Shown: piece after piece, positions 45,246-53,500 of the stretch
Numbering within the stretch: the first letter of the stretch is position 1
Layout of the letters: every line of letters starts with the position of its first letter
Assembly (NCBI GenBank): GCA_012521705.1
Contig: JAAYLX010000014.1
Span: 1-53,500 of the forward strand
Direction of reading: 5' to 3'
Origin: Clostridiaceae bacterium
Lineage (GTDB): Bacteria > Bacillota > Clostridia > DSM-8532
Length of the DNA stretch: 53,500 nucleotides
Notes under the pieces: generated by a model
Database searches by the model: none
The model's input: only the letters and a program-made list of their open reading frames with translations
Told to the model about the DNA's origin: nothing
Translations under genes and position numbers: made by a program

Positions 45246-46613
45246 TTGAAAGTTCTTAGTGCTAAAACTATCGCAGAAATGGTCGATGGAAGGTTAAATG
45301 GCCCGGAAAGCATAATGGTTTCCCATATCTCGACAGACACAAGAAATATGGAAAAAAACTCACTTTTCGTAGCCATTTCCGGGGAACGGTTCGACGGCCA
45401 TGATTTTGCTGAGCAGGCTGTACAAAATGGCGCCGTGCTTGTCCTGGCCCTGGAGGGTAAAAATATTCCCGATACTGTTCCTGCCATATTTGTGCCCGAT
45501 ACCATCAAGGCATTGGGTAAGCTGGCATCGGCCTACAGGGATATGTTTGACATTCCTGTTATAGCGGTAACCGGAAGTGTCGGAAAAACAAGCACCAAGG
45601 ACATGATTGCCTCCATTTTGTCCACGCATTTCAAAGTTCATAAGACAAAAGGAAATTTCAATAATGAGATCGGAGTCCCCCTGTCAGTTCTGGAAATGGA
45701 TGAAACCCATGAGGTTGCCGTTTTTGAGCTTGGCATGAGGGGCTTTGGTGAAATAAGCGAACTCTCCGGGATAGTTAAACCTGATATTGCAGTTATAACC
45801 AATGTCGGAATATCCCATATTGAGCGCCTCGGAAGCCGTCAGAATATTCTTAAGGCCAAGCTTGAAATACTGGACGGGCTTAAGAAGAACGGTACAGTAA
45901 TTCTCAACGGTGATGATGAGCTGTTATCCGGGTTGAGAGGCCTTTTGCCATATAAAACCTTGTTCTACGGAATAAATGAAGGCCAGGATATTTGGGCTTG
46001 CGACTTAAGTTCCCAGGGAGAAGAAGGGGTCAATTTCACAATTCAGACCCAAACAAGCGAAATGGAATTGTTCATCCCCGCTCCCGGAATCCATAATGTT
46101 TATAATGCGCTTGCGGGAATTGCCGTGGCGCAGACCCTCAACCTCTCCGAAGCTGAGATAAGGGAGGGGCTTATGAGTTTCTCATCCTCAAGACTAAGGA
46201 TGAACATTGAAGTAAAAAACGGAATAAAATTCATCAATGATTCATATAATGCTGCACCTTCCTCGATGAAAGCAGCCCTGGACGTGCTCTGTGAAATAGG
46301 AAAAGGCAAGAGAAAATGGGCTGTCCTGGGTGATATGCTGGAATTGGGAGAGTGGGCTGAAGAAGCACATAAAGAAATAGGTAGACTTGTCTCCATGATG
46401 AGCATAGACTATCTTGTAGGCATAGGCTCATTAGCCAGGTGGTATATTAAAGGAGCGGAAGAAAACAAGGGAAACAAGACGACCCCTATACTTTTTGCTT
46501 CTATCAGCGATGCCAAGCCATATATCAAGACATTAATGCAGGAAGGGGATGTGCTCCTGTTCAAGGGGTCACGCCGCATGAATCTTGATATATTGGTTCA
46601 GGAGTTGCTTTAG
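45246..46613 (+). CDS. murF: UDP-MurNAc-tripeptide D-Ala-D-Ala ligase
   Basis: A 455-residue Mur ligase completing the pentapeptide. The P loop VTGSVGKTSTKDM and the conserved NDSYNAAPSSMKAALD and WAVLGDMLELG segments identify MurF. It starts with TTG at 45246, 6 bp after GGAGGG, and 2 bp after the murE stop, so the genes are translationally coupled. Confidence 0.96.
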   Translation: MKVLSAKTIAEMVDGRLNGPESIMVSHISTDTRNMEKNSLFVAISGERFDGHDFAEQAVQNGAVLVLALEGKNIPDTVPAIFVPDTIKALGKLASAYRDMFDIPVIAVTGSVGKTSTKDMIASILSTHFKVHKTKGNFNNEIGVPLSVLEMDETHEVAVFELGMRGFGEISELSGIVKPDIAVITNVGISHIERLGSRQNILKAKLEILDGLKKNGTVILNGDDELLSGLRGLLPYKTLFYGINEGQDIWACDLSSQGEEGVNFTIQTQTSEMELFIPAPGIHNVYNALAGIAVAQTLNLSEAEIREGLMSFSSSRLRMNIEVKNGIKFINDSYNAAPSSMKAALDVLCEIGKGKRKWAVLGDMLELGEWAEEAHKEIGRLVSMMSIDYLVGIGSLARWYIKGAEENKGNKTTPILFASISDAKPYIKTLMQEGDVLLFKGSRRMNLDILVQELL

Positions 46614-46630
46614 GAAGGAATGGATAATCA

Positions 46631-47617
46631 ATGGACGCTATACAAAAGGCAATCCCTGCACAGGTTGCTGTTTATCTGATAAGTTTGTTCATTTCTGTGG
46701 TAGCCGGAAGAGTTTTGATACCTTTATTGAGAAGGTTGAAATTCGGCCAGATTGAAAGGGAAGAAGGCCCTCAAAGCCACAAGGTAAAAGCGGGAACACC
46801 CACTATGGGCGGTTTCATATTTCTTGTTCCCGTTGTGATTTTAGGTACTTACTTCTCGTTCAAGGATTTGCGGATTCTGCCGCTGGTTCTGGTAACCCTT
46901 GGGTTTGCTCTGATAGGTTTTTTGGATGACTTTCTAAAAATCAAAAGAAAGCACAATGAAGGTCTTACCCCGAAGCAAAAGATGGTGAGCATCCTAATTG
47001 TCGCAGGTATTTTTACATGGTATGCATCCACCTACACCACTGAAGCAGGAACTCTCATACTTCCGTTTTTAGGTATGGATTCCCCGATAACTTTGCCATT
47101 GGTGCTTTCAATACCGTTCAATATTTTTGTGCTGGCTGCCTTTACAAATGCGGTAAACCTTACTGACGGCCTTGACGGCCTTGCAGGTTCGGTTACAACC
47201 ATAGTACTTCTTTTTTATACCGTAATCAGCAGATTCAACCCTGACTGGGATTATATACGCCTGTTCAGCTCAGTTCTGGCAGGGGGCATACTTGGGTTTC
47301 TGGTATATAATCTGTATCCTGCCAAGGTTTTTATGGGAGATACAGGTTCACTGGCCCTGGGCGGCGCCCTTGCGGCATTGTCAATTGTAACAGGGACACC
47401 CATTTTTTTGGGTATTACAGGAATAATCTATGTGGTTGAGACATTATCTGTAATGATACAGGTATATTACTTCAAAAAAACAAGGAAGAGGATTTTCCTG
47501 ATGTCCCCGCTCCATCATCACTTTGAGCACAAAGGATGGAGTGAAATAAAGATTGTATCCGTATTTACACTTGTGACTATTATAGGTGGACTTCTGGCTC
47601 TGGCGCTTTTGAGGTGA
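46631..47617 (+). CDS. mraY: Phospho-MurNAc-pentapeptide transferase
   Basis: A 328-residue enzyme with about ten membrane segments that makes lipid I. Conserved acidic clusters are visible: FLDDFLK, NAVNLTDGLDGLAGS and MGDTGSLALGG, plus the MSPLHHHFEHKGW loop near the end. AGGAA precedes the ATG. ftsW begins 4 bp after its stop; murD, often found between them, is absent. Confidence 0.97.
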   Translation: MDAIQKAIPAQVAVYLISLFISVVAGRVLIPLLRRLKFGQIEREEGPQSHKVKAGTPTMGGFIFLVPVVILGTYFSFKDLRILPLVLVTLGFALIGFLDDFLKIKRKHNEGLTPKQKMVSILIVAGIFTWYASTYTTEAGTLILPFLGMDSPITLPLVLSIPFNIFVLAAFTNAVNLTDGLDGLAGSVTTIVLLFYTVISRFNPDWDYIRLFSSVLAGGILGFLVYNLYPAKVFMGDTGSLALGGALAALSIVTGTPIFLGITGIIYVVETLSVMIQVYYFKKTRKRIFLMSPLHHHFEHKGWSEIKIVSVFTLVTIIGGLLALALLR

Positions 47618-47621
47618 TTGG

Positions 47622-48782
47622 ATGAGGAAGAGAGAGTATGACTTCTGGCTTCTGTTTACTGTAATAATGTTATTGGCATTGGGCACTATCATGGTATTCA
47701 GCGCCAGTTCATACAATGCTCTTAACTTTATGGGAAACAAATACCACTATCTTATAAGGCAGGTTATCTGGGTTACCCTGGGTCTTATAAGCATGTATAT
47801 ATTTTCAAAACTGGACTACCGCAGAATAGCGCTCAGCTCGCCTGTTCTGATGGGTATAAGCACGGTTTTGCTGATACTTGTGCGAATTCCGGGAATAGGG
47901 TCCAAAGTAAACGGATCATGGCGTTGGTTTAATTTCGGGGCATTTTCATTCCAGCCTTCGGAATTCACCAAAATAGCCATGATACTGTTTTTGTCCCTGA
48001 GCCTTTCGAAAAACAGCCATAAGCTTGATAAATTCTTTACCGGGCTTGTACCATATCTTATTATTGTTGGAATAGTTGATCTACTTTTGTACCTGGAGCC
48101 CCACATGAGCGCCATAATTCTTGTGACCCTTGTTTCAGTGGTTATACTGTTCTGCGCAGGGGCAAGAATCTGGCATTTCATGCTTCTGGCAATTCCTGCA
48201 TCCATAGGGGGATGGATACTTATTGTCAGCGATGAATATCGCGTACAGCGTATTTTATCTTTTATGGATCCATTTAAATACGCACAGGACAGTGGTTACC
48301 AGGTTATAAACTCCCTTTACGCCATCGCCTCAGGTTCTGTATTTGGCAGGGGGCTGGGTAAAAGCCTTCAGAAATATCTTTACCTTCCTGAGCCTCACAA
48401 TGACTTTATTTTCTCGGTACTGGCAGAAGAGTTGGGTTTTGTGGGAGCGGTGACTGTAATAATACTGTTTATGCTCTTTATCTGGAGAGGTTTGAAAATA
48501 TCCATGAACGCCCCTGATATGATGGGAAGTCTGATTGCGGCAGGCATTACATCCCTTGTGGCATTGGAAGCTGTAATAAACATCGCGGTTGTAACGTCCA
48601 CCATTCCCGCAACCGGAATGCCTCTTCCCTTCTTCAGTTATGGAGGTACATCCACGCTTTTTCTCTTGACATCCATTGGAATTCTGCTTAATATCTCAAA
48701 AGGGTCGTCAGCTTCATCCTACAGTCTGGTGAAGGCGCCCATTAACAAAAAGGAAATCTCGTCAAAGCGTGAGTTTTCCTGA
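47622..48782 (+). CDS. ftsW: SEDS-family septal peptidoglycan polymerase, FtsW/SpoVE type
   Basis: A 386-residue protein with about ten membrane segments. The SEDS features FGAFSFQPSEFTK and GMPLPFFSYGGTST are clear. At the catalytic position, where RodA above has QPDFGTS, it reads LEPHMSA, so His161 replaces the aspartate. By position in the cluster it acts with the upstream PBP in the septum. The activity of the variant is uncertain. Confidence 0.93.
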   Translation: MRKREYDFWLLFTVIMLLALGTIMVFSASSYNALNFMGNKYHYLIRQVIWVTLGLISMYIFSKLDYRRIALSSPVLMGISTVLLILVRIPGIGSKVNGSWRWFNFGAFSFQPSEFTKIAMILFLSLSLSKNSHKLDKFFTGLVPYLIIVGIVDLLLYLEPHMSAIILVTLVSVVILFCAGARIWHFMLLAIPASIGGWILIVSDEYRVQRILSFMDPFKYAQDSGYQVINSLYAIASGSVFGRGLGKSLQKYLYLPEPHNDFIFSVLAEELGFVGAVTVIILFMLFIWRGLKISMNAPDMMGSLIAAGITSLVALEAVINIAVVTSTIPATGMPLPFFSYGGTSTLFLLTSIGILLNISKGSSASSYSLVKAPINKKEISSKREFS

Positions 48783-48808
48783 ACGGAAGCAGGTGTATTC
48801 TTGATATT

Positions 48809-49915
48809 ATGAGATATATAATTTCAGGTGGCGGTACAGGCGGACACATATATCCCGGCCTGGCCATTGCAAAAGAAATCTTGAAAAATGAGCCAGATGC
48901 TGAAATCCTTTTTGTGGGTACAAAACATGGCCTTGAAGGTCAACTTGTATCCAGGGAAGGATTTAATATTGAGTTCATTGAAGTCAGCGGCTTTAAAAGA
49001 AAGCTGTCTTTTGACAATATCAAAACACTGCTAAGGCTTTTCAGGAGCTTTGGCAGAATCAGAAAAATTCTGAACGAGTTTAAACCTGACGCTGTTATCG
49101 GAACCGGAGGGTACGTTTGTGGTCCCGTGGTATTCAGCGCTGCCCTGAGAAAAATACCTACTATAATTCATGAACAAAACGCTTTCCCCGGAGTTACCAA
49201 CAAGATTCTCTCAAAATACGTGGATGCTGTTGCCATTAGTTTTGAAGAATCCAGACAGAGATTCAAAAGCAAAGCCAAAATTGTTCTGACCGGAAATCCT
49301 GTAAGAAGCGAACTTTTTGATCTGGACAAAAACACTGCGAAAGCTAAGCTCAATATGCCCGAGGGAAGGCCGCTGGTTGTAGTTTTCGGTGGCAGTTTGG
49401 GAGCGGAGCATATTAATGAGTGCGTAACAAAATTGGTAAATGACCACTGTGAAGAATTACCCTTTAACCTTATTCTTGCAACAGGAATGAAACACTACGA
49501 TAAAGTCACAGGTAAAATTGAGGTTAAGTTGCCTTCATACATCAGGATTGAGCCGTATTTATACAATATGGGTGAGGTACTGGCAAGCGCGGATCTGGTT
49601 GTTTGCCGGGGAGGCGCAATCACTGTCAGCGAGTTGTCCGCTTTGGGCGTACCTTCAATAATAATTCCTTCACCTTTTGTAGCTGAAAACCACCAGGAGT
49701 ATAATGCCCGTGCCCTTGAACAAAAGGGTGCGGCGGTTGTTATCCTTCAGAACCAGCTTGATTCAGAGATTCTGTATGGTCAGTTATTAAAGCTGATTTC
49801 TAACAAGGAACTTCTTATAAAAATGGCGTCCAGCGCAAAGAAGCTTGGAAAGCGCGATGCAGTATCAGATATTTATTCCCTTATCAAATCAGCAATGAAG
49901 GGCAGGTCCCTCTAA
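48809..49915 (+). CDS. murG: Lipid II synthase (GlcNAc transferase)
   Basis: A 368-residue GT-B enzyme that adds GlcNAc to lipid I. The glycine-rich start ISGGGTGGHIYPGLAIA, the GTGGYVCGPVV loop, and the C-domain VVFGGSLGAEHIN and CRGGAITVSELSALG are diagnostic. It is followed by a 65-86 bp gap and murA. Confidence 0.97.
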   Translation: MRYIISGGGTGGHIYPGLAIAKEILKNEPDAEILFVGTKHGLEGQLVSREGFNIEFIEVSGFKRKLSFDNIKTLLRLFRSFGRIRKILNEFKPDAVIGTGGYVCGPVVFSAALRKIPTIIHEQNAFPGVTNKILSKYVDAVAISFEESRQRFKSKAKIVLTGNPVRSELFDLDKNTAKAKLNMPEGRPLVVVFGGSLGAEHINECVTKLVNDHCEELPFNLILATGMKHYDKVTGKIEVKLPSYIRIEPYLYNMGEVLASADLVVCRGGAITVSELSALGVPSIIIPSPFVAENHQEYNARALEQKGAAVVILQNQLDSEILYGQLLKLISNKELLIKMASSAKKLGKRDAVSDIYSLIKSAMKGRSL

Positions 49916-50001
49916 CACTGTACCCAAGCCCTTTTGTAACACCATTTTGCCGGAAGCATATTATAAAATGTGTTCAATATTTGCTTCCGGGGGTGTTTTG
50001 C

Positions 50002-51264
50002 GTGAGCAATCTCATAGTGACCGGAGGTTCAAGGCTAAGTGGCATTATAGAAATACCGGGGGCTAAAAATGCCGTTTTGCCAGTGCTTGCCGCCACGCTC
50101 TTGAACAACGGAACCAGCATTCTTGAGAATTGCCCGGAATTGGACGATGTCTTGACAATGCTTGAAATACTGACAGCTTTAGGATGCAGGACCAAAAGAG
50201 AAGGGCCTCGGATTGAGGTCGATGCAAGCAATTTAACCAGTTCAGTTATTCCGGAGGTACTTGCCAAGAGGATGAGGTCATCCATCATTATTCTGGGAGC
50301 TGTACTTGCCCGGTGCGGTGAGGTCCTGGTAAGTTATCCGGGTGGCTGTGAGATAGGTTTAAGGCCAATCGACATGCATTTAAGAGCTTTGGAACAGATG
50401 GGGGCTGAAGTCGATGGTCTTAATCATGGCATGTTAAAAGTAACCGCTTCAAAACTCCATGGCTGTGAAATCCTGCTGGACTATCCCAGCGTAGGGGCGA
50501 CAGAAAATATAATGCTTGCTGCCACTTTCGCTGAAGGCGAAACAATTATTCGCAATGCGGCTAAAGAGCCTGAAATAGAAGATCTCCAGGAATTCATGAA
50601 GAAACTGGGCGTGAATGTGACAGGTGCAGGAACCGGAGTAATCAGAATCCAGGGCGGAAAAGAAATTAAGGCCGAACCGGTTCACAAAATTATTCCTGAT
50701 AGAATTGTCGCCGGAACCTACCTTGCTGCCGCAGCGGCTACAGGAGGGAGTCTGGTTGTAGCAGGCGTGGAATATGATCATATTGGCTCCATTCTATATT
50801 GTCTGAAACGTATAGGTTGTACTGTTAAGAATTATCAGGGAGGGGTAGTAACCCTTGAAGCACCGGCCAGACTAAAGCCTTTGGATTTGCTCAGAACATC
50901 TCCTTACCCTGGTTTCCCTACTGATATGCAGCCTCAGATTGTCTCAGTTTTAAGCAGGAGCGCGGGTACCAGTGTGGTAGTCGAAACTGTCTTTGAAAAC
51001 AGATTCCGTTACACAGAACAACTGCAGAAGCTTGGCGCGGATATAAGTGTTCAGGGCAGGGCCGCCATCATCCGCGGTGTTGAAAAATTGAGAGGTGCTG
51101 AGGTGGAAGCCAGAGACTTGCGTGGAGGTGCGGCGCTTATTATTGCCGGTTTGGCTGCTGAAGGAGAAACTAAAATTTCCGGAGTGGGATATATTGACCG
51201 TGGTTATGAACGGGTTGAAGAGGTGCTTTCAAAGGTCGGAGCGAAGATCAGGAGAGTTGAATGA
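50002..51264 (+). CDS. murA: UDP-GlcNAc 1-carboxyvinyltransferase
   Basis: A 420-residue enzyme catalysing the first committed step of peptidoglycan synthesis. Lys22-Asn23 (PGAKNAVLP) match the E. coli numbering, and the fosfomycin-targeted cysteine is present as Cys116 in GGCEIGLRP. The protein is therefore expected to be fosfomycin-sensitive at that site. The GTG at 50002 follows GGGGGTG; an upstream in-frame TTG at 49981 is not needed. The gene name assumes the MurA rather than MurAB paralogue. Confidence 0.95.
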   Translation: MSNLIVTGGSRLSGIIEIPGAKNAVLPVLAATLLNNGTSILENCPELDDVLTMLEILTALGCRTKREGPRIEVDASNLTSSVIPEVLAKRMRSSIIILGAVLARCGEVLVSYPGGCEIGLRPIDMHLRALEQMGAEVDGLNHGMLKVTASKLHGCEILLDYPSVGATENIMLAATFAEGETIIRNAAKEPEIEDLQEFMKKLGVNVTGAGTGVIRIQGGKEIKAEPVHKIIPDRIVAGTYLAAAAATGGSLVVAGVEYDHIGSILYCLKRIGCTVKNYQGGVVTLEAPARLKPLDLLRTSPYPGFPTDMQPQIVSVLSRSAGTSVVVETVFENRFRYTEQLQKLGADISVQGRAAIIRGVEKLRGAEVEARDLRGGAALIIAGLAAEGETKISGVGYIDRGYERVEEVLSKVGAKIRRVE

Positions 51265-51323
51265 TAAAAACTAACTTGATATAATGAGATTAATTTTAAA
51301 ACTGTAAAAATGCGGTGCATTGA

Positions 51324-52109
51324 ATGAGTTCTGCAAAAAAAGGAAGAAAAATTGGCGCAGTGATCTTTTTGACATTGATAGGATTATCCTTAATCCTGTT
51401 AATAATACTTTATGCGCCGATTTTTAATATATCTGCCATAACAGTTTCAGGAAGCACAAAATACTCGGCGGAAGAGATAAAACAGAGGTCGGGACTTGTT
51501 CCGGGGGAGAACGGTTTCAGAAAACTGAAACTAACTCCTGAATCCATACTGGAACTCAGGCTTGTTGACAGTGAGACAAAAATAAACCAGCTTCCCTATA
51601 TAAAAAGCAGCCGTGTCCGCCTAAGATTTCCTGACAGGGTGGAAATCACTGTGACAGAGAGAAAGGCCGAGGCTTTTATAAAGTACCTGGACAGTTACCT
51701 GATAGTTGACAGGGAAGGCTTTGTATTGGAAGTAATGGCTGAGCGCCCTGAGAAAATTTATAAAGAGATAAAAGGAATTGAGTTCGCAAAATATTCCATT
51801 GGAGGACAGCTTGAAGCTCAGGATATCGGGATTGTCAAATTAGCTGTCAGTATAATCGATGCCATTAAAAGTTCGGACAGCAACGATACTTTTAAACTTT
51901 ATGACGTTATGGACTGGGTTGACATTATTGACAGCAACAATGCAATGTTATCGCTGGATGGCAGAATACTGGTTCAGTTTAATCCCGCCGCCAAGCTTCA
52001 GTACACAATAGATTTCACCAAGGAGATCTTTTTTAAAAAGCTGAACTCCAAGGAAACAGGAAGAATACTGTTCCCGGAAGGGCAGAACCCGAACTTTATT
52101 CCTGAATAA
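51324..52109 (+). CDS. ftsQ: FtsQ/DivIB-like division protein
   Basis: A 261-residue bitopic protein with a membrane anchor at about 12-32, then a POTRA domain starting FNISAITVSGSTKYSAEEI and a beta-domain with RLRFPDRVEITVTERKAEAF. Location between murA and ftsZ supports FtsQ/DivIB, the scaffold linking FtsL/DivIC with the septal synthases. The ribosome binding site is weak. Confidence 0.88.
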   Translation: MSSAKKGRKIGAVIFLTLIGLSLILLIILYAPIFNISAITVSGSTKYSAEEIKQRSGLVPGENGFRKLKLTPESILELRLVDSETKINQLPYIKSSRVRLRFPDRVEITVTERKAEAFIKYLDSYLIVDREGFVLEVMAERPEKIYKEIKGIEFAKYSIGGQLEAQDIGIVKLAVSIIDAIKSSDSNDTFKLYDVMDWVDIIDSNNAMLSLDGRILVQFNPAAKLQYTIDFTKEIFFKKLNSKETGRILFPEGQNPNFIPE

Positions 52110-52134
52110 CGTTCCTTAGAACAGGAGGATACTT

Positions 52135-52473
52135 ATGATACCTTTGCTTGGACTTATAGCCGGTCTTATTATAGGTATATTCATTCCATATCATATACCT
52201 CCGGAATACTCCAATTATGCTGCTGTAGCAATTCTTGCCGCTCTGGATTCGGTTCTGGGTGGACTCAGATCTTCCCTTGAAGGCAAATTCAATATAAAGA
52301 TTTTCCTCACAGGCTTTTTCGGCAACTCGCTTTTGGCTGCTCTCCTGGCCTATATAGGAGATAAGCTGGGGATTCAGATACATCTGGCGGCAGTATTTGC
52401 TTTCGGTAACCGCATATTTATTAATTTTGGCAATATAAGGCGAAGAGTGTTAAAAATAAAAGATTTCAAATAA
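52135..52473 (+). CDS. Small basic membrane protein (DUF1290, Sbp-like)
   Basis: A 112-residue protein with three membrane segments, starting MIPLLGLIAGLIIGIFIPYHIP and with LAALDSVLGGLRSSLEGKF in the middle. This DUF1290 family is normally encoded just upstream of ftsA/ftsZ in Firmicutes (sbp of Bacillus). The function is unclear. AGGAGG precedes the ATG. Confidence 0.9.
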   Translation: MIPLLGLIAGLIIGIFIPYHIPPEYSNYAAVAILAALDSVLGGLRSSLEGKFNIKIFLTGFFGNSLLAALLAYIGDKLGIQIHLAAVFAFGNRIFINFGNIRRRVLKIKDFK

Positions 52474-52561
52474 CACACAATATGTATTGAAAAAATGTAA
52501 ATTCTTCCTGCGAAACACTCAAGATATTGGGTTGTTAACCGGTACTTTTCCAAAGAAAATA

Positions 52562-52589
52562 TTGCTTTTATATGCCATTGTAATATAAT
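52562..52589 (+). promoter_or_regulatory. Candidate promoter of ftsZ
   Basis: TTGCTT (52562-52567) and perfect TATAAT (52584-52589) have a 16-bp spacer, giving ftsZ its own transcript in addition to any read-through. Confidence 0.65.
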
Positions 52590-52662
52590 TAAGATAAGTA
52601 TATTTTCTATAGTGTGTTCTGTTATTTGGTACTGAAGATGACTTGGTAAGGAGGATACTGAA

Positions 52663-53500
52663 GTGTTGGAATTCGATATTGATATGGATAACTTTGCCCG
52701 TATTAAGGTTATCGGTGTAGGTGGCGGCGGTAACAACGCTGTAAACAGAATGATTGCGGCAGGCCTTCGTGGCGTGGAATTTATTGCTGTAAATACTGAT
52801 AAACAAGCATTGTTTCTTTCCCAGGCAAATACTAAAATTCAGATAGGTGAAAAATTAACAAAAGGTCTTGGCGCAGGAGCCAATCCTGAAATAGGTGAAA
52901 AGGCGGCCAATGAAAGCCGGGACGAAATAGCAATGGCTATAAAGGATGCTGATATGGTCTTTGTTACAGCAGGTATGGGAGGCGGAACAGGTACGGGAGC
53001 CGCTCCTGTTATAGCCCAGATAGCCAAGGAAATGGGAATACTTACTGTGGGTGTTGTTACAAAACCTTTCCTGTTTGAAGGCAAAAAGAGAATGCAGAAT
53101 GCAGAAGAGGGAATCGCAGCGTTAAAGAGCGTGGTTGATACCCTTGTAACAATTCCCAATGACAGACTTCTCCAGATGGGGGACAAAAAAATGCCCCTGC
53201 TCAAAGCGTTCACCTTGGCTGATGACGTATTAAGACAGGGCGTTCAGGGTATTTCAGACCTGATTGCTGTTCCCGGACTCATAAACCTGGACTTTGCCGA
53301 TGTTAAGACCATTATGCTTGAGACTGGTCTTGCCCACATGGGAATCGGGCGCGGAACAGGTGAGAACAAGGCTGAGGAAGCAGCAAGACAGGCTATTTCC
53401 AGTCCTCTCCTTGAAACATCCATTGAAGGCGCCAAAGGTGTGCTTCTCAATATTACAGGTGGTACCGACCTTGGATTGCAGGAAGTTAATATGGCAGCCG
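52663..53500 (+). CDS. ftsZ: Cell division GTPase FtsZ, 5' part
   Basis: The gene runs off the window end; 279 codons are visible. The N terminus [17 protein letters not shown] and the tubulin signature [10 protein letters not shown] (from about residue 104) identify FtsZ, which assembles the Z ring. The GTG at 52663 follows AAGGAGG (52648-52654) at 8-bp spacing. ftsA is not between the DUF1290 gene and ftsZ, as is common in Clostridia. Confidence 0.97.
   Translation, partial: MLEFDIDMDNFARIKVIGVGGGGNNAVNRMIAAGLRGVEFIAVNTDKQALFLSQANTKIQIGEKLTKGLGAGANPEIGEKAANESRDEIAMAIKDADMVFVTAGMGGGTGTGAAPVIAQIAKEMGILTVGVVTKPFLFEGKKRMQNAEEGIAALKSVVDTLVTIPNDRLLQMGDKKMPLLKAFTLADDVLRQGVQGISDLIAVPGLINLDFADVKTIMLETGLAHMGIGRGTGENKAEEAARQAISSPLLETSIEGAKGVLLNITGGTDLGLQEVNMAA

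Overview
This window comes from a low-GC Gram-positive anaerobe of the class Clostridia. The Gram-positive replicative polymerase PolC, a T-box leader on proS, strong AGGAGG-type ribosome binding sites, tandem hisS-aspS and a division/cell-wall cluster with a meso-DAP-type MurE all fit. Gene content and order recall the Acetivibrio (Clostridium) thermocellus group. That assignment is from memory of the families, not from a search.

Layout. 1-7464: a small carbohydrate-binding protein, tRNA-Gly, NAD synthetase, a DUF1858 protein, T-box-controlled prolyl-tRNA synthetase, a membrane-anchored M23 peptidase and a tRNA-His/Gln/Lys group. 7465-14557: a sugar-uptake operon (SorC regulator, binding lipoprotein, two-domain ATPase, permease, a TrpA-fold enzyme, an FGGY kinase) preceded by three TTGAA-N6-TTCAA sites. 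14558-20506: a chemoreceptor fused to a PhnD-like domain, a GT39-like membrane protein, a PrsA-type foldase and an AzlCD amino-acid exporter. 20821-25035: a thioesterase, hisS, aspS and signal peptidase I. 25036-25636: a structured, internally repeated non-coding island. 25637-33695: polC, a nitroreductase, purine nucleoside phosphorylase, S-adenosylhomocysteinase and a diguanylate cyclase on the other strand. 33861-38588: an M16 peptidase pair, lgt and a RodA-type SEDS gene. 38792-53500: the division and cell-wall cluster mraZ-rsmH-ftsL-pbp-murE-murF-mraY-ftsW-murG-murA-ftsQ-sbp-ftsZ, with ftsZ cut by the window edge.

How genes work together. The sugar operon looks self-contained: regulated import, phosphorylation by the kinase, then probable retro-aldol cleavage by the TrpA-like protein. 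This is the best candidate for an undescribed pathway. The dcw cluster runs from MraZ autoregulation through lipid II synthesis (MurE, MurF, MraY, MurG, MurA) to septal synthesis and the Z ring, but lacks murD.

Most notable anomalies: PolC has no proofreading exonuclease domain; NadE has glycine in place of its glutaminase cysteine; the FtsW-like SEDS protein has histidine in place of the usual catalytic aspartate; the chemoreceptor carries a cytoplasmic PhnD-like domain; and the island before polC has a 129-bp tandem repeat whose hairpin shows compensatory base-pair changes.
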